Source: JAXMBN01 sp046349875 (GTDB taxonomy: Bacteria > Planctomycetota > Planctomycetia > Pirellulales > Pirellulaceae). From it: a DNA stretch of 64,000 nt. A program made the translations under genes and the position numbers. The DNA lies in NCBI GenBank assembly GCA_046349875.1, contig JAXMBN010000015.1:1-64000 (forward strand), in the 5' to 3' direction. Within the stretch, counting starts at the first letter, position 1. Each line of letters starts with the position of its first letter. The notes beneath the pieces were generated by a model. That model had not been told where the DNA came from. It was given only the letters and a program-made list of their open reading frames with translations, and ran no database searches. This document shows, one piece after another, positions 7,905-17,491 of this stretch.

Positions 7905-10096
7905 GAAGACATGCTCACTTTCATCGGTTTCATGATGGTATGAAACTCTCGCAGGAATTCTTGATTGAGTTTCAATGGGAGTGGGAAGACACTCTCGATC
8001 GATTGTTTCGGTTGGGCGATCGAGCTACTGCGAACCGACAGTGGCTTCGCATCCATAGCAACCTGAATCTGTTCAGGACGATCGGGCCTAGGAATTCCCA
8101 GTTCGTCACAGGCAACTGCAAAGAGATCACTCCATTGTTGCAGTGCCGCTTCTTCTTCCGCAATTTTGGGCATGGCATCGCGATTGCTTAGAGCCAAACC
8201 GGCCCCCAGTGCCCCTGCAAACAACAACTCTTTGATGGAGGCTAGCACTAATACGCTGGACCCTCCAAAATCGAAGGGCAAAGCGATGACCGCCAGTAGA
8301 GGAGCGAAAGCTAATGTGGCAGGACCTACTCCTTGCCAAAGCCGTTGTTTCCAATCCATTCTTTCCCAAATCGTCCGCGTAAAGGCATCCAATTGAGACT
8401 CGTCGAGGCGTGTTTGGCTTTCCGCTTGAAATCGATTGATGGTTCTTTGACACCTGGACTCGATCGACGGATGATTCATACCAAGCTGGCCGCGGACATC
8501 GTTGGATTTAAGGCTATCCACCAAGGTGTTGGCGCTGACGACCTTGCCTACCTCGCCACGTCGAAATCGGCCTTGGACAAACTCAACGGCTTCGCTGGCC
8601 TTATTGCTCATCCAACTGAGAGGCATCACGCGTTCTGCGGCCTTCGAAACATAATCGCGAGTCGACTGCGCTAATCGAACAACCATGCGACTTGGTTGAG
8701 CCCACCAAGGTGCTGTTCGCTCGAGACTCTGCGACAGTTGCAATACGATTTCGCGCGATGCATGCAAGCGAAAGGAAGTGGTGCCACTGGATCGATCTTG
8801 AAAAGTTGAAAAGGCAAGACACGAATCGGCGATCACTCGCCAACACTCCGTTAAGCGTTGATTCCGTGATTGCATTTCGATCGAGAGTTGGTTCCAACTA
8901 TCAAGCAACTCTTGTTCTAACCGACTCAGCAGTGCAGCGCGACAGGATTGCATCAACTGACCTCGATCCAATTGCGAACCGATGAGAATCAAATAGTCGG
9001 GGTTAGGGATGGGAGAGGGTGGTTGATGCACCGGGTTTGTATCGATGCGAAAGGCAATCGGTAAAGGGTTCAATGCATCCATCGTTTGGCCATCTAATGG
9101 AGGCGGAATACGTTCACGCCCTTGTGGGCCTTCAAAATGGTAGGCCATGTAGACACGATCTAATTCAAACTGACGGAATGTGCTTTCAACTTCCTGTTGT
9201 ATCTCCAGCGTCGCATACTTCCGTGGTACACGATTCACGATCAAGATCCGTTCGATCCCCGGCATGGACGTCTTCATGCTTTCTAGCAGCGTCCCAACGG
9301 TTTGATCATGTATGCCGTTGGCGGGAACAACGAGCAAAAAACCTGAGCATAATTGCATCGCTCGATGAAGCACGTGCGCCCGATGAGCGGCGCGGTCTTG
9401 CGAGACTTCGGATTCCGTTCTTGTTACACGCGAACCGACTGACGATGGAGTCTCGATGAGTTGGGATCTTGGAATATCCATGCCCGTTTGAATATCCGGG
9501 CAATCCAATATCGCCACGCTCCATCGATCGAGCGCGCTATCGGTCGCCAGCAGGGGAACCTTTAAGCTATCGAGCTTCGCGTCATAGTGTATGAGCTCGC
9601 CGTTGTATTGACGAAAAGCTAATGTTGCATCCTCCGATAGTTCTTCGGGCATCGCATCGAATACGGCCCGTAGCTGCTCCAGCAAGGTTGCCCACAGAGT
9701 CGGATCACTTTTCCATTGTTGAGGAACCCAAAGAACAAATCGATGTGTACCCTGATCGTTGCCTTGTCCTATGAGGATGCGTTTCCGACCTGATTCGGAC
9801 AGAAAACTCGCAACCATACTGCTCTTGCCTGCATTGAGCATGCCCGTCACTCCGAGGATGGGGCACTGAGACACTGTCTCCATGGCGCGGAGTTGATGAA
9901 GCGTTCTTCGTAAGCTTGGACCGAATTGCTCATTCAAACCCAAATTGCTCGACATCGTAGGGCGGTCATGTTGAGCTGCAAGCTCCCAAAACGATTGAGC
10001 AGCACCTGTAAATGGCTGTACGGCAGCCGCGCGCCCCTCCTCGGTGGAGCTCAAAAGAGTCTCTAGTTGCTGAAGAAATTGCTCGACCTTACTCAA
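7901..10096 (-). CDS. large dynamin-like GTPase, first gene of GTPase operon
   Basis: A 731-residue protein with an N-terminal G domain: GVTGMLNAGKSS (G1, residues 82-93; the NAGKS spelling is common in bacterial dynamin-like proteins), a threonine in GNDQGTHRF (possible G2), LDCPD (G3, near 205) and VNRVPRK where G4 would be, so the canonical NKxD is altered. A long helical region follows, with a hydrophobic hairpin near residues 595-640 that could enter the membrane. Paired large GTPases in one operon are typical of bacterial dynamin-like systems (for example LeoA/B/C, DynA/B), so I infer membrane remodelling or surveillance; the identity is not certain. It is the first gene of the three-gene operon; the 220-bp gap upstream is shared with a divergent gene. 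Confidence 0.75.
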   Translation of the reverse strand: MSKVEQFLQQLETLLSSTEEGRAAAVQPFTGAAQSFWELAAQHDRPTMSSNLGLNEQFGPSLRRTLHQLRAMETVSQCPILGVTGMLNAGKSSMVASFLSESGRKRILIGQGNDQGTHRFVLWVPQQWKSDPTLWATLLEQLRAVFDAMPEELSEDATLAFRQYNGELIHYDAKLDSLKVPLLATDSALDRWSVAILDCPDIQTGMDIPRSQLIETPSSVGSRVTRTESEVSQDRAAHRAHVLHRAMQLCSGFLLVVPANGIHDQTVGTLLESMKTSMPGIERILIVNRVPRKYATLEIQQEVESTFRQFELDRVYMAYHFEGPQGRERIPPPLDGQTMDALNPLPIAFRIDTNPVHQPPSPIPNPDYLILIGSQLDRGQLMQSCRAALLSRLEQELLDSWNQLSIEMQSRNQRLTECWRVIADSCLAFSTFQDRSSGTTSFRLHASREIVLQLSQSLERTAPWWAQPSRMVVRLAQSTRDYVSKAAERVMPLSWMSNKASEAVEFVQGRFRRGEVGKVVSANTLVDSLKSNDVRGQLGMNHPSIESRCQRTINRFQAESQTRLDESQLDAFTRTIWERMDWKQRLWQGVGPATLAFAPLLAVIALPFDFGGSSVLVLASIKELLFAGALGAGLALSNRDAMPKIAEEEAALQQWSDLFAVACDELGIPRPDRPEQIQVAMDAKPLSVRSSSIAQPKQSIESVFPLPLKLNQEFLREFHTIMKPMKVSMSS

Positions 10097-10319
10097 TCGT
10101 TATTCCTCAATGGCTTTTAAATGCGTACGCATGCCGTCCGATTTCCATCCCCCAAATCTTGCTCGATGTCTTTCGCATCGTCGCCAAAGACCTTGGAAGG
10201 ACTCTGTGTTTCAAACCAGAGCTAGCATTGTATTCGATCTCAATGTAAAGAAATCGGCGTTAAACTTAACCTAATCGTTCTGGATTGCCGACATTTTAGA
10301 TAGTGCTTACGTGTGTGCT

Positions 10320-10844
10320 ATGGCAATTCCAGAGGGTTGCGACGTGTCATTTCCAGTCTCATGGGCCGCAGCGGTCCCGGCGATCGGCCTTGTGGCCAAC
10401 GGGGTCAAGAAAGCAATTGACGCGGTTCCGTTTTCGTTTGGAAGTGATACCTCGTCCTCCAACGCAGAATCTGTAAAGCCTTCGGATGTCACGCAAGAAA
10501 AAGCAGAGCCCGCTTCCGCTCCGTCTTCCGATCTCAAACGCCTTCTTGATCAGTTGAGACAGGACATGCGTCGAGCCAACCTCGATCCGAATGTCCCCAT
10601 TGAGATCGCAGGAGATGGCGATCAAACACTACGAGTCGACTCCGATGACCTCGAAGCCGTTGAATTTGTCCAGGATTGGTTTCAAGCCGATCCCAACCGT
10701 CAAAAGGCATTCGATCAGATTGTACAGCAGATGCGATCAGGCGATGTAGCGCCTGAGTTGCAACGGGTAGATCCTCGTCGACAAACTCTTGCCGTGGCCT
10801 TTACTTCTCGCGACCATACGTGGATGTGGGAAGGCGCGAATTAA
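10320..10844 (+). CDS. hypothetical protein
   Basis: A protein of about 174 residues that I do not recognise. The first 40 residues are hydrophobic and alanine/valine rich without a clean signal peptide; residues 45-65 are a serine/glutamate/proline linker; the rest is a compact charged region (RLLDQLRQDMRRANLDP..., DLEAVEFVQDWF) ending in aromatic-rich DHTWMWEG. An ATG at 10320 is more plausible than the GTG at 10311. The gene is divergent from the GTPase operon, and its stop abuts the stop of the convergent gene on the minus strand. Existence is supported by length and codon use only. Confidence 0.55.
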   Translation: MAIPEGCDVSFPVSWAAAVPAIGLVANGVKKAIDAVPFSFGSDTSSSNAESVKPSDVTQEKAEPASAPSSDLKRLLDQLRQDMRRANLDPNVPIEIAGDGDQTLRVDSDDLEAVEFVQDWFQADPNRQKAFDQIVQQMRSGDVAPELQRVDPRRQTLAVAFTSRDHTWMWEGAN

Positions 10845-11705
10845 TCAAAACGATTCATCGGGTGGCAATTCGAGTCTTGGACCATTCGGGCCTTGATAGA
10901 ATTTGGTGATATCGATGCCTTGCCGCTGTTCCTCTTCAAAGAGCTTGATACGAGATTCCAATCGTTCGATTCTTCGCTGAAGCTGTGGGACGATATGGGC
11001 TGTGTCATCGACCGGTTCCAACTTGGGAACAACTGGATAACCCAGATGGCGCTGCATGGCGGCAAACAAATAGAGTGGGTCTTTGCGTCGATTGGCAAAG
11101 GCGATTTTTCCTTCTTTCTCACCGAAGAGAATCGGCAATTCCGCTTCGGCATCGGGCCCCAGTCGACGTTTGCGATAGGTAACAAAGTCCTGACTGCGTC
11201 CATAGATAAGATCGGCTAAATCGATCAGCCCCAGTTGTCTTCGAACGGCGAGGATCCAGTCCTTCCATTCCTGAGTGTAGACAGGGTCTTCGGACATCGC
11301 TTTCAGGCCACGATCGTAGTTGAGACGATTGCGGGATAACGCTTCAAACTGATAGAAAAAGAAGCCCTGTCGATTATCGGTATTCGATCGATACTCTGCT
11401 TCGACTTGCAAGATTCTAAGAGCGGTTTTGAAATCGAAACGACCGCGATCTTCTTCCGCTTGCGCTACCAGAAACGTTTGAAAAGGAGTGAAGTAATGCG
11501 ACAAGCGTTGCATACCAAAACTCATCACTCCTTGATGTTTGAGCTCCGCTAGAAGGAAGTCAACGGCCATCGGCAATTTCGATGTTGCCAAGAGTTCGTG
11601 CTGAACCTGTTTGAGCAGTTCTTGGAGTGGTATTTCGCCTCCTAATCGGTCGATCAAGATACGAAATAGGTATGCTTGCTCAACATATTCTTCGCGGGCG
11701 AGCAT
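10845..11705 (-). CDS. conserved planctomycetal protein of unknown function
   Basis: A 286-residue protein beginning MLAREEYVEQAYLFRIL, which I recall as a widespread planctomycete hypothetical. The reading frame runs further upstream to 11948, but that extension would cross into the divergent protease gene and looks non-coding, so I place the start at the ATG at 11705. The N-terminal 90 residues are helical (IPLQELLKQVQHELLATSKLPMAV region), a YFTPFQTFLVAQAEEDRGRF segment follows, and the C-terminus has a likely coiled coil (LQRRIERLESRIKLFEEEQR). No catalytic motif or membrane segment is seen. Its stop abuts the stop of the convergent hypothetical gene at 10844. Confidence 0.7.
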   Translation of the reverse strand: MLAREEYVEQAYLFRILIDRLGGEIPLQELLKQVQHELLATSKLPMAVDFLLAELKHQGVMSFGMQRLSHYFTPFQTFLVAQAEEDRGRFDFKTALRILQVEAEYRSNTDNRQGFFFYQFEALSRNRLNYDRGLKAMSEDPVYTQEWKDWILAVRRQLGLIDLADLIYGRSQDFVTYRKRRLGPDAEAELPILFGEKEGKIAFANRRKDPLYLFAAMQRHLGYPVVPKLEPVDDTAHIVPQLQRRIERLESRIKLFEEEQRQGIDITKFYQGPNGPRLELPPDESF

Positions 11706-11889
11706 TTGGTTCTTGTCGTTACCCAATGTGCGTATCCTAACAATTTGCGTTACTGCGGTCGGGTGGCTTTCTAAATTATTGTAGAAAGTTGCCTCGCCTT
11801 GTGTGACGAATGGATTCCGATTCGTCCTCTTTGAACAATATCGAAATTCGCTGTAAACCCGTTCTAGACCCCATGAACAGGCGGAAAAG

Positions 11890-14073
11890 ATGACGAAGAC
11901 ACGTGTGCGAACGAAGCGTCGATTGGGAATGGAAAGATTGGAAGCCAAGAGGTTGATGGCGGTCGATCTACTCCAGTTAGACGCTTCAAGCTATTCGCAT
12001 GATCATGTGCTCGTGCAACTCGCCGATGCTGGAACGCGATCATGGATCGGTGAGTCCCTTTCCGGTGCGAGAATCACACGTCAAGTGTCTTCCGATCACT
12101 GGTATGAACTCGATCTTGCTGCGGGAAGTAGCGTGACGCAGGTCGTTGGGGCATTGCAAAGCCAACCAGGTGTCTTGGCTGCAACGCCAGATTTCAAGAT
12201 AACGATCTCAGCCACCCCGAACGATCCAAGCTATTCCAGTTTGTGGGGCCTCGAAAACTTGGGGGGCAGTGGTGTTCTCGACGCAGATATCGATGCTTCG
12301 CAAGCATGGGACTTTGGTACGAGCACTTCAACGATCGTGGCGGTGATCGATACGGGAATTGACTACAACCATGTGGATTTAGCTTCCAACATTTGGACCA
12401 ACGCAGGGGAAGTGGCTGGGAACGGAATCGATGATGACCGCAATGGCTATGTGGATGACACGCGTGGCTGGAACTTTGTTTCTGGAAACAACAATCCCAT
12501 GGACGACAATGGCCATGGGACGCACGTTGCAGGTACCATTGGCGCTGTAGGGAATAACGGAGTCGGTGTGGTGGGAGTCGCTTGGAGCGTCAAGGTGATG
12601 GCTTTGAAGTTCCTTGATGCATCCGGATCGGGAATGTTGAGCGATGCAGTATCGGCTATTGATTACGCGCGCACGAAAGGGGCCAAGGTCATCAATGCAA
12701 GTTGGGGCGGAGGTGGCTTTAGCTCGGCGTTGCAATCAGCCGTACAGCGTTTTCAGGACGCAGGAGGGATCTTCGTAGCGGCTGCAGGCAACGAATCCGC
12801 AAACAACGCAACCACACCAAGCTATCCTGCGAATCTTCCATTGAGCAGTGTGATTTCAGTCGCTGCATCCACTTCGGCCGACGGTTTGGCGAGCTTTTCG
12901 AACTACGGATCGAATGTCGATATTGCTGCGCCGGGCGTATCGATTCTCAGCACAGTCCCAGGCAACCAATATGCGCGTTATAGCGGAACCTCGATGGCAA
13001 CGCCTCATGTTGCAGGAGCGATGGCGCTGTTGTGGGGGCAGAACCCAGGGCTTACGTCGACTCAGTTGATTCAAGCAGTGATGCAAAACACCGATTCCGT
13101 GCTCGTCGGTGCCACACAGTATGGACGACTTAATGTAGGCAAGGCTGCAGCTGCCCTTCGCAATCAAGGAACAACGGATACCTCGGGGCCTCAAGTCATC
13201 GCAAGTGTTTGGAATGCAAGCGGGAATGCGATTAGCAGCGTTGACGTAACGTTTTCGGAAGCCATGGCTCCATCGGCGATGCTTCCCTCCTCGTTTCAAC
13301 TACAAGGGCCAGGAGGAACCATTTCCATATCGAGCGTCACCTCACAGAATGCTGCAAGAACTGTCTGGCGAATAGCCTTTGGTTCGCAGACTGCTTCCGG
13401 GATCTACACGGTGACGGTGCTCAATACCGTTACTGATGATGCAGGAAATCGTTTGGATCAGAACCGCAATGGAGTCGCAGGTGAAGATACCGATCGGTAT
13501 ACGGCGACATACACCATTACGGAAGCCAAGCAGTTTTCGGTCGCAGGTCCAACGACTCTCCAAGATGCGACGAGTACACGCGCGGGCGTTACCACGATTC
13601 CCATCGACGTCACGGAATCCTTCTCGATTCGCGATCTCAACGTCGATCTCTCCATCGATCATACCTATGTAAGCGATCTTCGCATTCGATTGATAGGTCC
13701 CGATGGTACAAGCGTCCTTCTTCTCAATCGACGTGGAGGTTCTCGCGACAATGTTCGCGTTCTCTTCGATGACGAAGCAACCACCTCGATTGCTCAAGCA
13801 ACGGGAAATCTGAGCGGAACATTTAAGCCCGAGCGTGTGCTATCTGCGTTTGATGGAAAGAATGCGCAAGGTCGATGGAATCTAGAAATCACCGATGCTG
13901 CTCGTTACGATGTGGGCACCTTTCAAAAGGCAACCTTGATCTTTGCTGCATCTACGACCAGTAGTTCGTCCTCTTCTGCCCAAGGATTCCAGTATGCCTT
14001 GCCTTCGATCGACGCTGCCTTCGCATCGGCCGTGGAATGGCTGCAGACGCTACAGCGACGATTGCGAGGCTAA
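11890..14073 (+). CDS. secreted S8 subtilisin-like serine protease with C-terminal P-domain
   Basis: A 727-residue subtilase. The N-terminus (KRRLGMERLEAKRLMAVD) is the basic 'E-x-LE-x-R-x-L-A' motif seen at the start of many planctomycete exported proteins. A propeptide-like region runs to about residue 105. The catalytic triad is clear: VIDTGID (Asp154), GHGTHVAGT (His212) and YSGTSMATPHVAGA (Ser368), with Asn301 as oxyanion residue. After the protease domain comes an Ig-like segment around SSVDVTFSEAMAPS (about 430-545), then a proprotein-convertase P-domain (DLNVDLSIDHTYVSDLRIRL to the WNLEITD region, about 570-690). Probably extracellular or surface-bound. Its stop overlaps the stop of leuD, which converges from the other strand. 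Confidence 0.93.
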   Translation: MTKTRVRTKRRLGMERLEAKRLMAVDLLQLDASSYSHDHVLVQLADAGTRSWIGESLSGARITRQVSSDHWYELDLAAGSSVTQVVGALQSQPGVLAATPDFKITISATPNDPSYSSLWGLENLGGSGVLDADIDASQAWDFGTSTSTIVAVIDTGIDYNHVDLASNIWTNAGEVAGNGIDDDRNGYVDDTRGWNFVSGNNNPMDDNGHGTHVAGTIGAVGNNGVGVVGVAWSVKVMALKFLDASGSGMLSDAVSAIDYARTKGAKVINASWGGGGFSSALQSAVQRFQDAGGIFVAAAGNESANNATTPSYPANLPLSSVISVAASTSADGLASFSNYGSNVDIAAPGVSILSTVPGNQYARYSGTSMATPHVAGAMALLWGQNPGLTSTQLIQAVMQNTDSVLVGATQYGRLNVGKAAAALRNQGTTDTSGPQVIASVWNASGNAISSVDVTFSEAMAPSAMLPSSFQLQGPGGTISISSVTSQNAARTVWRIAFGSQTASGIYTVTVLNTVTDDAGNRLDQNRNGVAGEDTDRYTATYTITEAKQFSVAGPTTLQDATSTRAGVTTIPIDVTESFSIRDLNVDLSIDHTYVSDLRIRLIGPDGTSVLLLNRRGGSRDNVRVLFDDEATTSIAQATGNLSGTFKPERVLSAFDGKNAQGRWNLEITDAARYDVGTFQKATLIFAASTTSSSSSSAQGFQYALPSIDAAFASAVEWLQTLQRRLRG

Positions 14074-14663
14074 GCGATCCCTCTCGCTTTTTCGTAAGCA
14101 TCAATTTTATCGGCATTGCTCAACGTTAAAGCAATGTCGTCTAACCCATGAAGCATGCAGTGCTTGCGGAAGGGCTCGATGGAAAATTCAAAGCAGAGCC
14201 CCTGGTCATCGCGAATGGTGCCGGCTTCAAGATCGATCGTCAACGTATAGGGAACGTTTTGTTGATGACGATCGAAAAGTTGCTGCACTTGATCTTCGGT
14301 GAGCTTGATTGGCAACGTGCCGTTCTTGAAGCAGTTGCTATAGAAGATGTCTGCAAAGGATGGGGCGATGACGGCGCGAATACCGTAGTTATCGATGGCC
14401 CATACAGCATGCTCGCGACTCGATCCGCTTCCAAAATTGCGTCGGGCAATCAAGATCGATGCGTTTGCATTCCGCGGTAGATTCAATTCAAATTCAGGAT
14501 TCGGATTTCCATTGGCATCATAGCGCCAATCGAAAAACAGAAAGGGACCAAATCCCGAACGCTCGATGCGTTTGAGAAATTGCTTAGGGATGATTTGGTC
14601 TGTGTCGACATTGGCGCGATCGAGGGCTGCGACGATACCGGTGTGTTGAGTGAAAGCTTGCAT
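14070..14663 (-). CDS. leuD: 3-isopropylmalate dehydratase small subunit
   Basis: A 197-residue LeuD, the small subunit that with LeuC isomerises 2-isopropylmalate to 3-isopropylmalate in leucine synthesis. Diagnostic motifs are present: NVDTDQIIPKQFLKRI near the start, FFDWRYD, and RRNFGSGSSREHAVWAI, which carries the substrate-binding swivel-domain loop. The length is normal for bacterial LeuD. It follows leuC with a 48-bp gap on the same strand, the usual leuCD arrangement. Its stop overlaps the stop of the convergent protease gene. LeuD itself looks intact although its partner is frameshifted. Confidence 0.95.
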   Translation of the reverse strand: MQAFTQHTGIVAALDRANVDTDQIIPKQFLKRIERSGFGPFLFFDWRYDANGNPNPEFELNLPRNANASILIARRNFGSGSSREHAVWAIDNYGIRAVIAPSFADIFYSNCFKNGTLPIKLTEDQVQQLFDRHQQNVPYTLTIDLEAGTIRDDQGLCFEFSIEPFRKHCMLHGLDDIALTLSNADKIDAYEKARGIA

Positions 14664-14711
14664 GATGCCAATGATTGTATGGAAGTGATGGAAAAGGATT
14701 GAGTCTTTGGG

Positions 14712-16135
14712 CTAGCTACGGTAGGTCCAGTCGCGAATGTCGCAGAACTTGCCTCGAATCGCGGCAGCTGCAGCCATGGCTGGGGATACGAGGTGAGTCC
14801 TCCCACCCTTTCCTTGCCGACCTTCAAAATTGCGATTGGAAGTGGATGCACAACGTTCGCCTGGCTCCAAACGATCGGGATTCATGGCAAGGCACATGCT
14901 GCATCCTGCTTGCGCCAATCGAAGCCTGCTTCCTTAAAGATTCGATCCAAGCCTTCCTGTTCCGCTTGTCGTTTAACTTGTCCGCTTCCGGGGACGATCA
15001 TCGCGTAAACCTTGTCACTGACCTTATGGCCTTTGACCACCTTGGCAGCAGCACGCAAATCTTCAATTCGAGCATTGGTGCAGCTTCCGATAAAGACGCG
15101 ATCGATACCGATATCGGTTAGCTTCGTTCCTGCTTGCAGTCCCATGTACTCGATCGCTTGCGAGGCAGATTTTCGCTCGGTTTCATCGGCATAGTCCGAT
15201 GGGTTGGGAATGGCATTCGAGATCGACGTAACCTGACCAGGGTTCGTGCCCCAAGTCACTTGGGGTTCGATGTCTTGGCCGCGATAGATCGACACTTTGT
15301 CGTACTTGGCGCCAGGGTCGCTTGCATAGCCTAACCAACGTTTGGCAGCAGAATCGAAGTCTTGCGGAACAAACGGACGACCTCGCAAGTAGTCGACGGT
15401 CGTTTGATCAGGAGCGATCATCCCAGCGCGAGCCCCCGCTTCGATCGACATATTGCAAACCGTCATACGCTCTTCCATGCTCAATTTGCGGATAGCTGAT
15501 CCGGTGTATTCGAGTACATAACCGGTGCCGCCATCCGTCGTCAGCTGACCGATCAGATACAGAATCAAATCCTTGGCCGTTACGCCTGGAGCCATGTCGC
15601 CATCAACCCGAAGTTCATAGGTCTTGGGAAGATACTGAAGAAGCGTTTGCGTCGCGAGAACATGCTCGACTTCACTCGTCCCAATGCCAAAGGCCAAAGC
15701 ACCAAAAGCGCCGTGGGTGGCCGTGTGCGAGTCTCCGCAGACGATGGTCATGCCAGGTTGAGTGTATCCCAATTCGGGGCCAATGATGTGAACGATACCT
15801 TGGTGGGCATCATCGAGATCGTAAAGCTTCACTCCGAAATCGAGACAGTTTTGTCGAAGCGTATCCACCTGCTGTTTGGCAATGGGATCGGCGATGGGGA
15901 GGTGGCGATCAGAGGTAGGTACGTTGTGATCGGGCGTAGCAATCGTCCGATTGGGGCGACGTACTTTACGTCCGGTGAGACGCAGACCTTCAAAGGCTTG
16001 AGGACTGGTGACTTCATGAACCAAGTGCAGGTCGATGTAGAGGATGGTTTGCTTCCCAGTCTCCGCGTGAACGACGTGATCGTCCCAGATTTTCTGGAAC
16101 ATGTTGCGGGGGCCTTGCGCGACTGAATTTGCCAT
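14712..16135 (-). pseudogene. leuC: 3-isopropylmalate dehydratase large subunit, single-base frameshift near 3' end
   Basis: The LeuC frame runs from the ATG at 16135 through the expected motifs (MFQKIWDDHVV, HLVHEVTSPQAFEGL, HTATHGAFGALAFGIGTSEVEHVLATQ, GSCTNARIEDLRAA) to EAGFDWR near 14912, then reads nonsense and stops at 14882. The next frame from about 14909 down to 14712 codes the missing end, AGCSMCLAMNPDRLEPGERC through GRTHLVSPAMAAAAAIRGKF. One base is missing at about 14911 (two bases stand where a Glu codon is expected). Restored length is about 474 residues, normal for LeuC. The shift removes the CxxC pair in CSMC, two of the three [4Fe-4S] ligands, so the truncated product would be inactive. 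It may be a real lesion or a consensus error. Confidence 0.92.
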
Positions 16136-16258
16136 GATGTCATCTAAAGTGGGGGGGAATGACGTTGCTCAACTACCTGAAGCACCCATTATAGACGTCG
16201 ACCTAACTTAAGTAAGGCCAATTCAAGAAGTTGCAGGATTAGTTTTATTTCTGCAGTG

Positions 16259-16281
16259 CAATAGGTGTCAGCCACCTATTG
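16259..16281. repeat. hairpin repeat, copy 1
   Basis: A perfect 9-bp inverted repeat (CAATAGGTG, loop TCAGC, CACCTATTG) in the gap between the leuC start and the dGTPase end, followed by TTGG. A close relative lies at 25574-25602. The shared CCACCTATTGTTG arm suggests a dispersed palindromic repeat family. Confidence 0.7.
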
Positions 16282-16318
16282 TTGGCGCAGCGGGTTAGAA
16301 GGGTCGGTTTTTTGGGGG

Positions 16319-17491
16319 TTAAGCCCAGTCGTCGGCGCGGTCGCGGCCTAGTTCCACGAGGCGAATGTATTGATCGTCGCAAAAGCGATCGGTCATGCCG
16401 GCTAGATAGAAGCCCACCGCAAGTTCGACGCCGCGAGTTGCAGCGAGCTGTTGAAATCGGATGGGTAGGCGGTCTGGGTAGGAGTTCAGAAGTTCGAAAA
16501 GCTGTTTGAGGCGAGTAGCGGCTCGATCGCGCATTTCGATCAGCCGAGGATGGCGATACACCTGATTGAACAAGAAGCGTTCGAGTTCTTGCTTCTCGTG
16601 TTCCAATGGAAAGGACATACGAAGCCGTAGTCCCACATCGCGAACGGCTTGGCTGTCGAGACCTTCTACATCTTCCAAGAGCTCGGTGGCGGTCTGAAGG
16701 AAGTCGTCCACTTGAATTTCAATGAGGGTATGGACGAGCATCTGGCGAAGGGTGGCAGAGGATTTTTGGCCGTTGCCATTGCGGCGAATGGCGCGTTGAA
16801 TCAAGGGAATTCCCTCGAGTTGACGCCATTGGAGCAGCCCGAGCTTGTGTGCATCGTCAATATCGTGGGCATCGTAGGCCATACTATCTGCCGCGTCGAC
16901 GACCTGAACTTCGAGTAGCGGAGTCATCGGCGAAGATTTGTCGGAACGATGTTCTTGTCCCGCGAGCACTTCGGCGGTCAGGTTGAGTCCTGAATAGGGC
17001 GTGTAACGCTGTTCAAGTTGTGTGACCAATTCCAATGCAAAGCGATTGTGCGAGAAGCCACCCACCATTTTCATGCATTCGTCGAGAGCATCTTCACCGC
17101 AATGGCCGAAGGGTGGATGCCCAATATCGTGCAAAAGCGCCAGGGCTTCGATGAGATCTTCATTGAGCCGCAGCCATCGGCCAATCGTCCGAGCGATGGA
17201 GGCAACTTCATTCGTGTGGGTCAAGCGAGTTCGATGGTAGTCTCCCATGTCCCCGGTGAAAACTTGCATCTTCCCAGACAGGCGGCGAAAGGCAGAGCTA
17301 TGGAGAACGCGATCGCGATCGCGCTGGTAAGGGCTTCGATAGGGATGGATGGGCTCTTGGTGTTCCCTTCCCTGCGAATGTTTGCTGAACATCGCATAGG
17401 GTGCCAAAAGCATCTGTTCCCGACTTTGCCAGCTCGGGATTCCTTCAACGACTTTGCCGTCCATCACCTTGTGCATCTGACTGGGCCTCAT
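16319..17491 (-). CDS. dgt: deoxyguanosinetriphosphate triphosphohydrolase-like protein
   Basis: A 390-residue HD-domain dNTP triphosphohydrolase, which removes triphosphate from dGTP and related dNTPs. The family N-terminal signature is visible (YRSPYQRDRDRVLHSSAFRR with SGKMQVF), followed by the metal-binding residues: THTNEVASIAR (His92), ALLHDIGHPPFGH (His121-Asp122) and the downstream VDAADSMAYDAHDIDDA segment (last Asp ligand). Length and order fit the dGTPase type-2 branch found across bacteria. Several in-frame ATGs near the start make the exact N-terminus uncertain; the conserved part begins around residue 45. It is divergent from the MntR-like regulator gene. Confidence 0.9.
   Translation of the reverse strand: MRPSQMHKVMDGKVVEGIPSWQSREQMLLAPYAMFSKHSQGREHQEPIHPYRSPYQRDRDRVLHSSAFRRLSGKMQVFTGDMGDYHRTRLTHTNEVASIARTIGRWLRLNEDLIEALALLHDIGHPPFGHCGEDALDECMKMVGGFSHNRFALELVTQLEQRYTPYSGLNLTAEVLAGQEHRSDKSSPMTPLLEVQVVDAADSMAYDAHDIDDAHKLGLLQWRQLEGIPLIQRAIRRNGNGQKSSATLRQMLVHTLIEIQVDDFLQTATELLEDVEGLDSQAVRDVGLRLRMSFPLEHEKQELERFLFNQVYRHPRLIEMRDRAATRLKQLFELLNSYPDRLPIRFQQLAATRGVELAVGFYLAGMTDRFCDDQYIRLVELGRDRADDWA

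Noticed and set aside
11706..11948. N-terminal extension of the gene ending at 10845
   Set aside because: It would overlap the divergent protease start and contains no conserved sequence; the family start is at 11705.
14882..16135. A shorter, intact LeuC ending at 14882
   Set aside because: The last residues do not match LeuC, and the proper C-terminus continues in the next frame to 14712.
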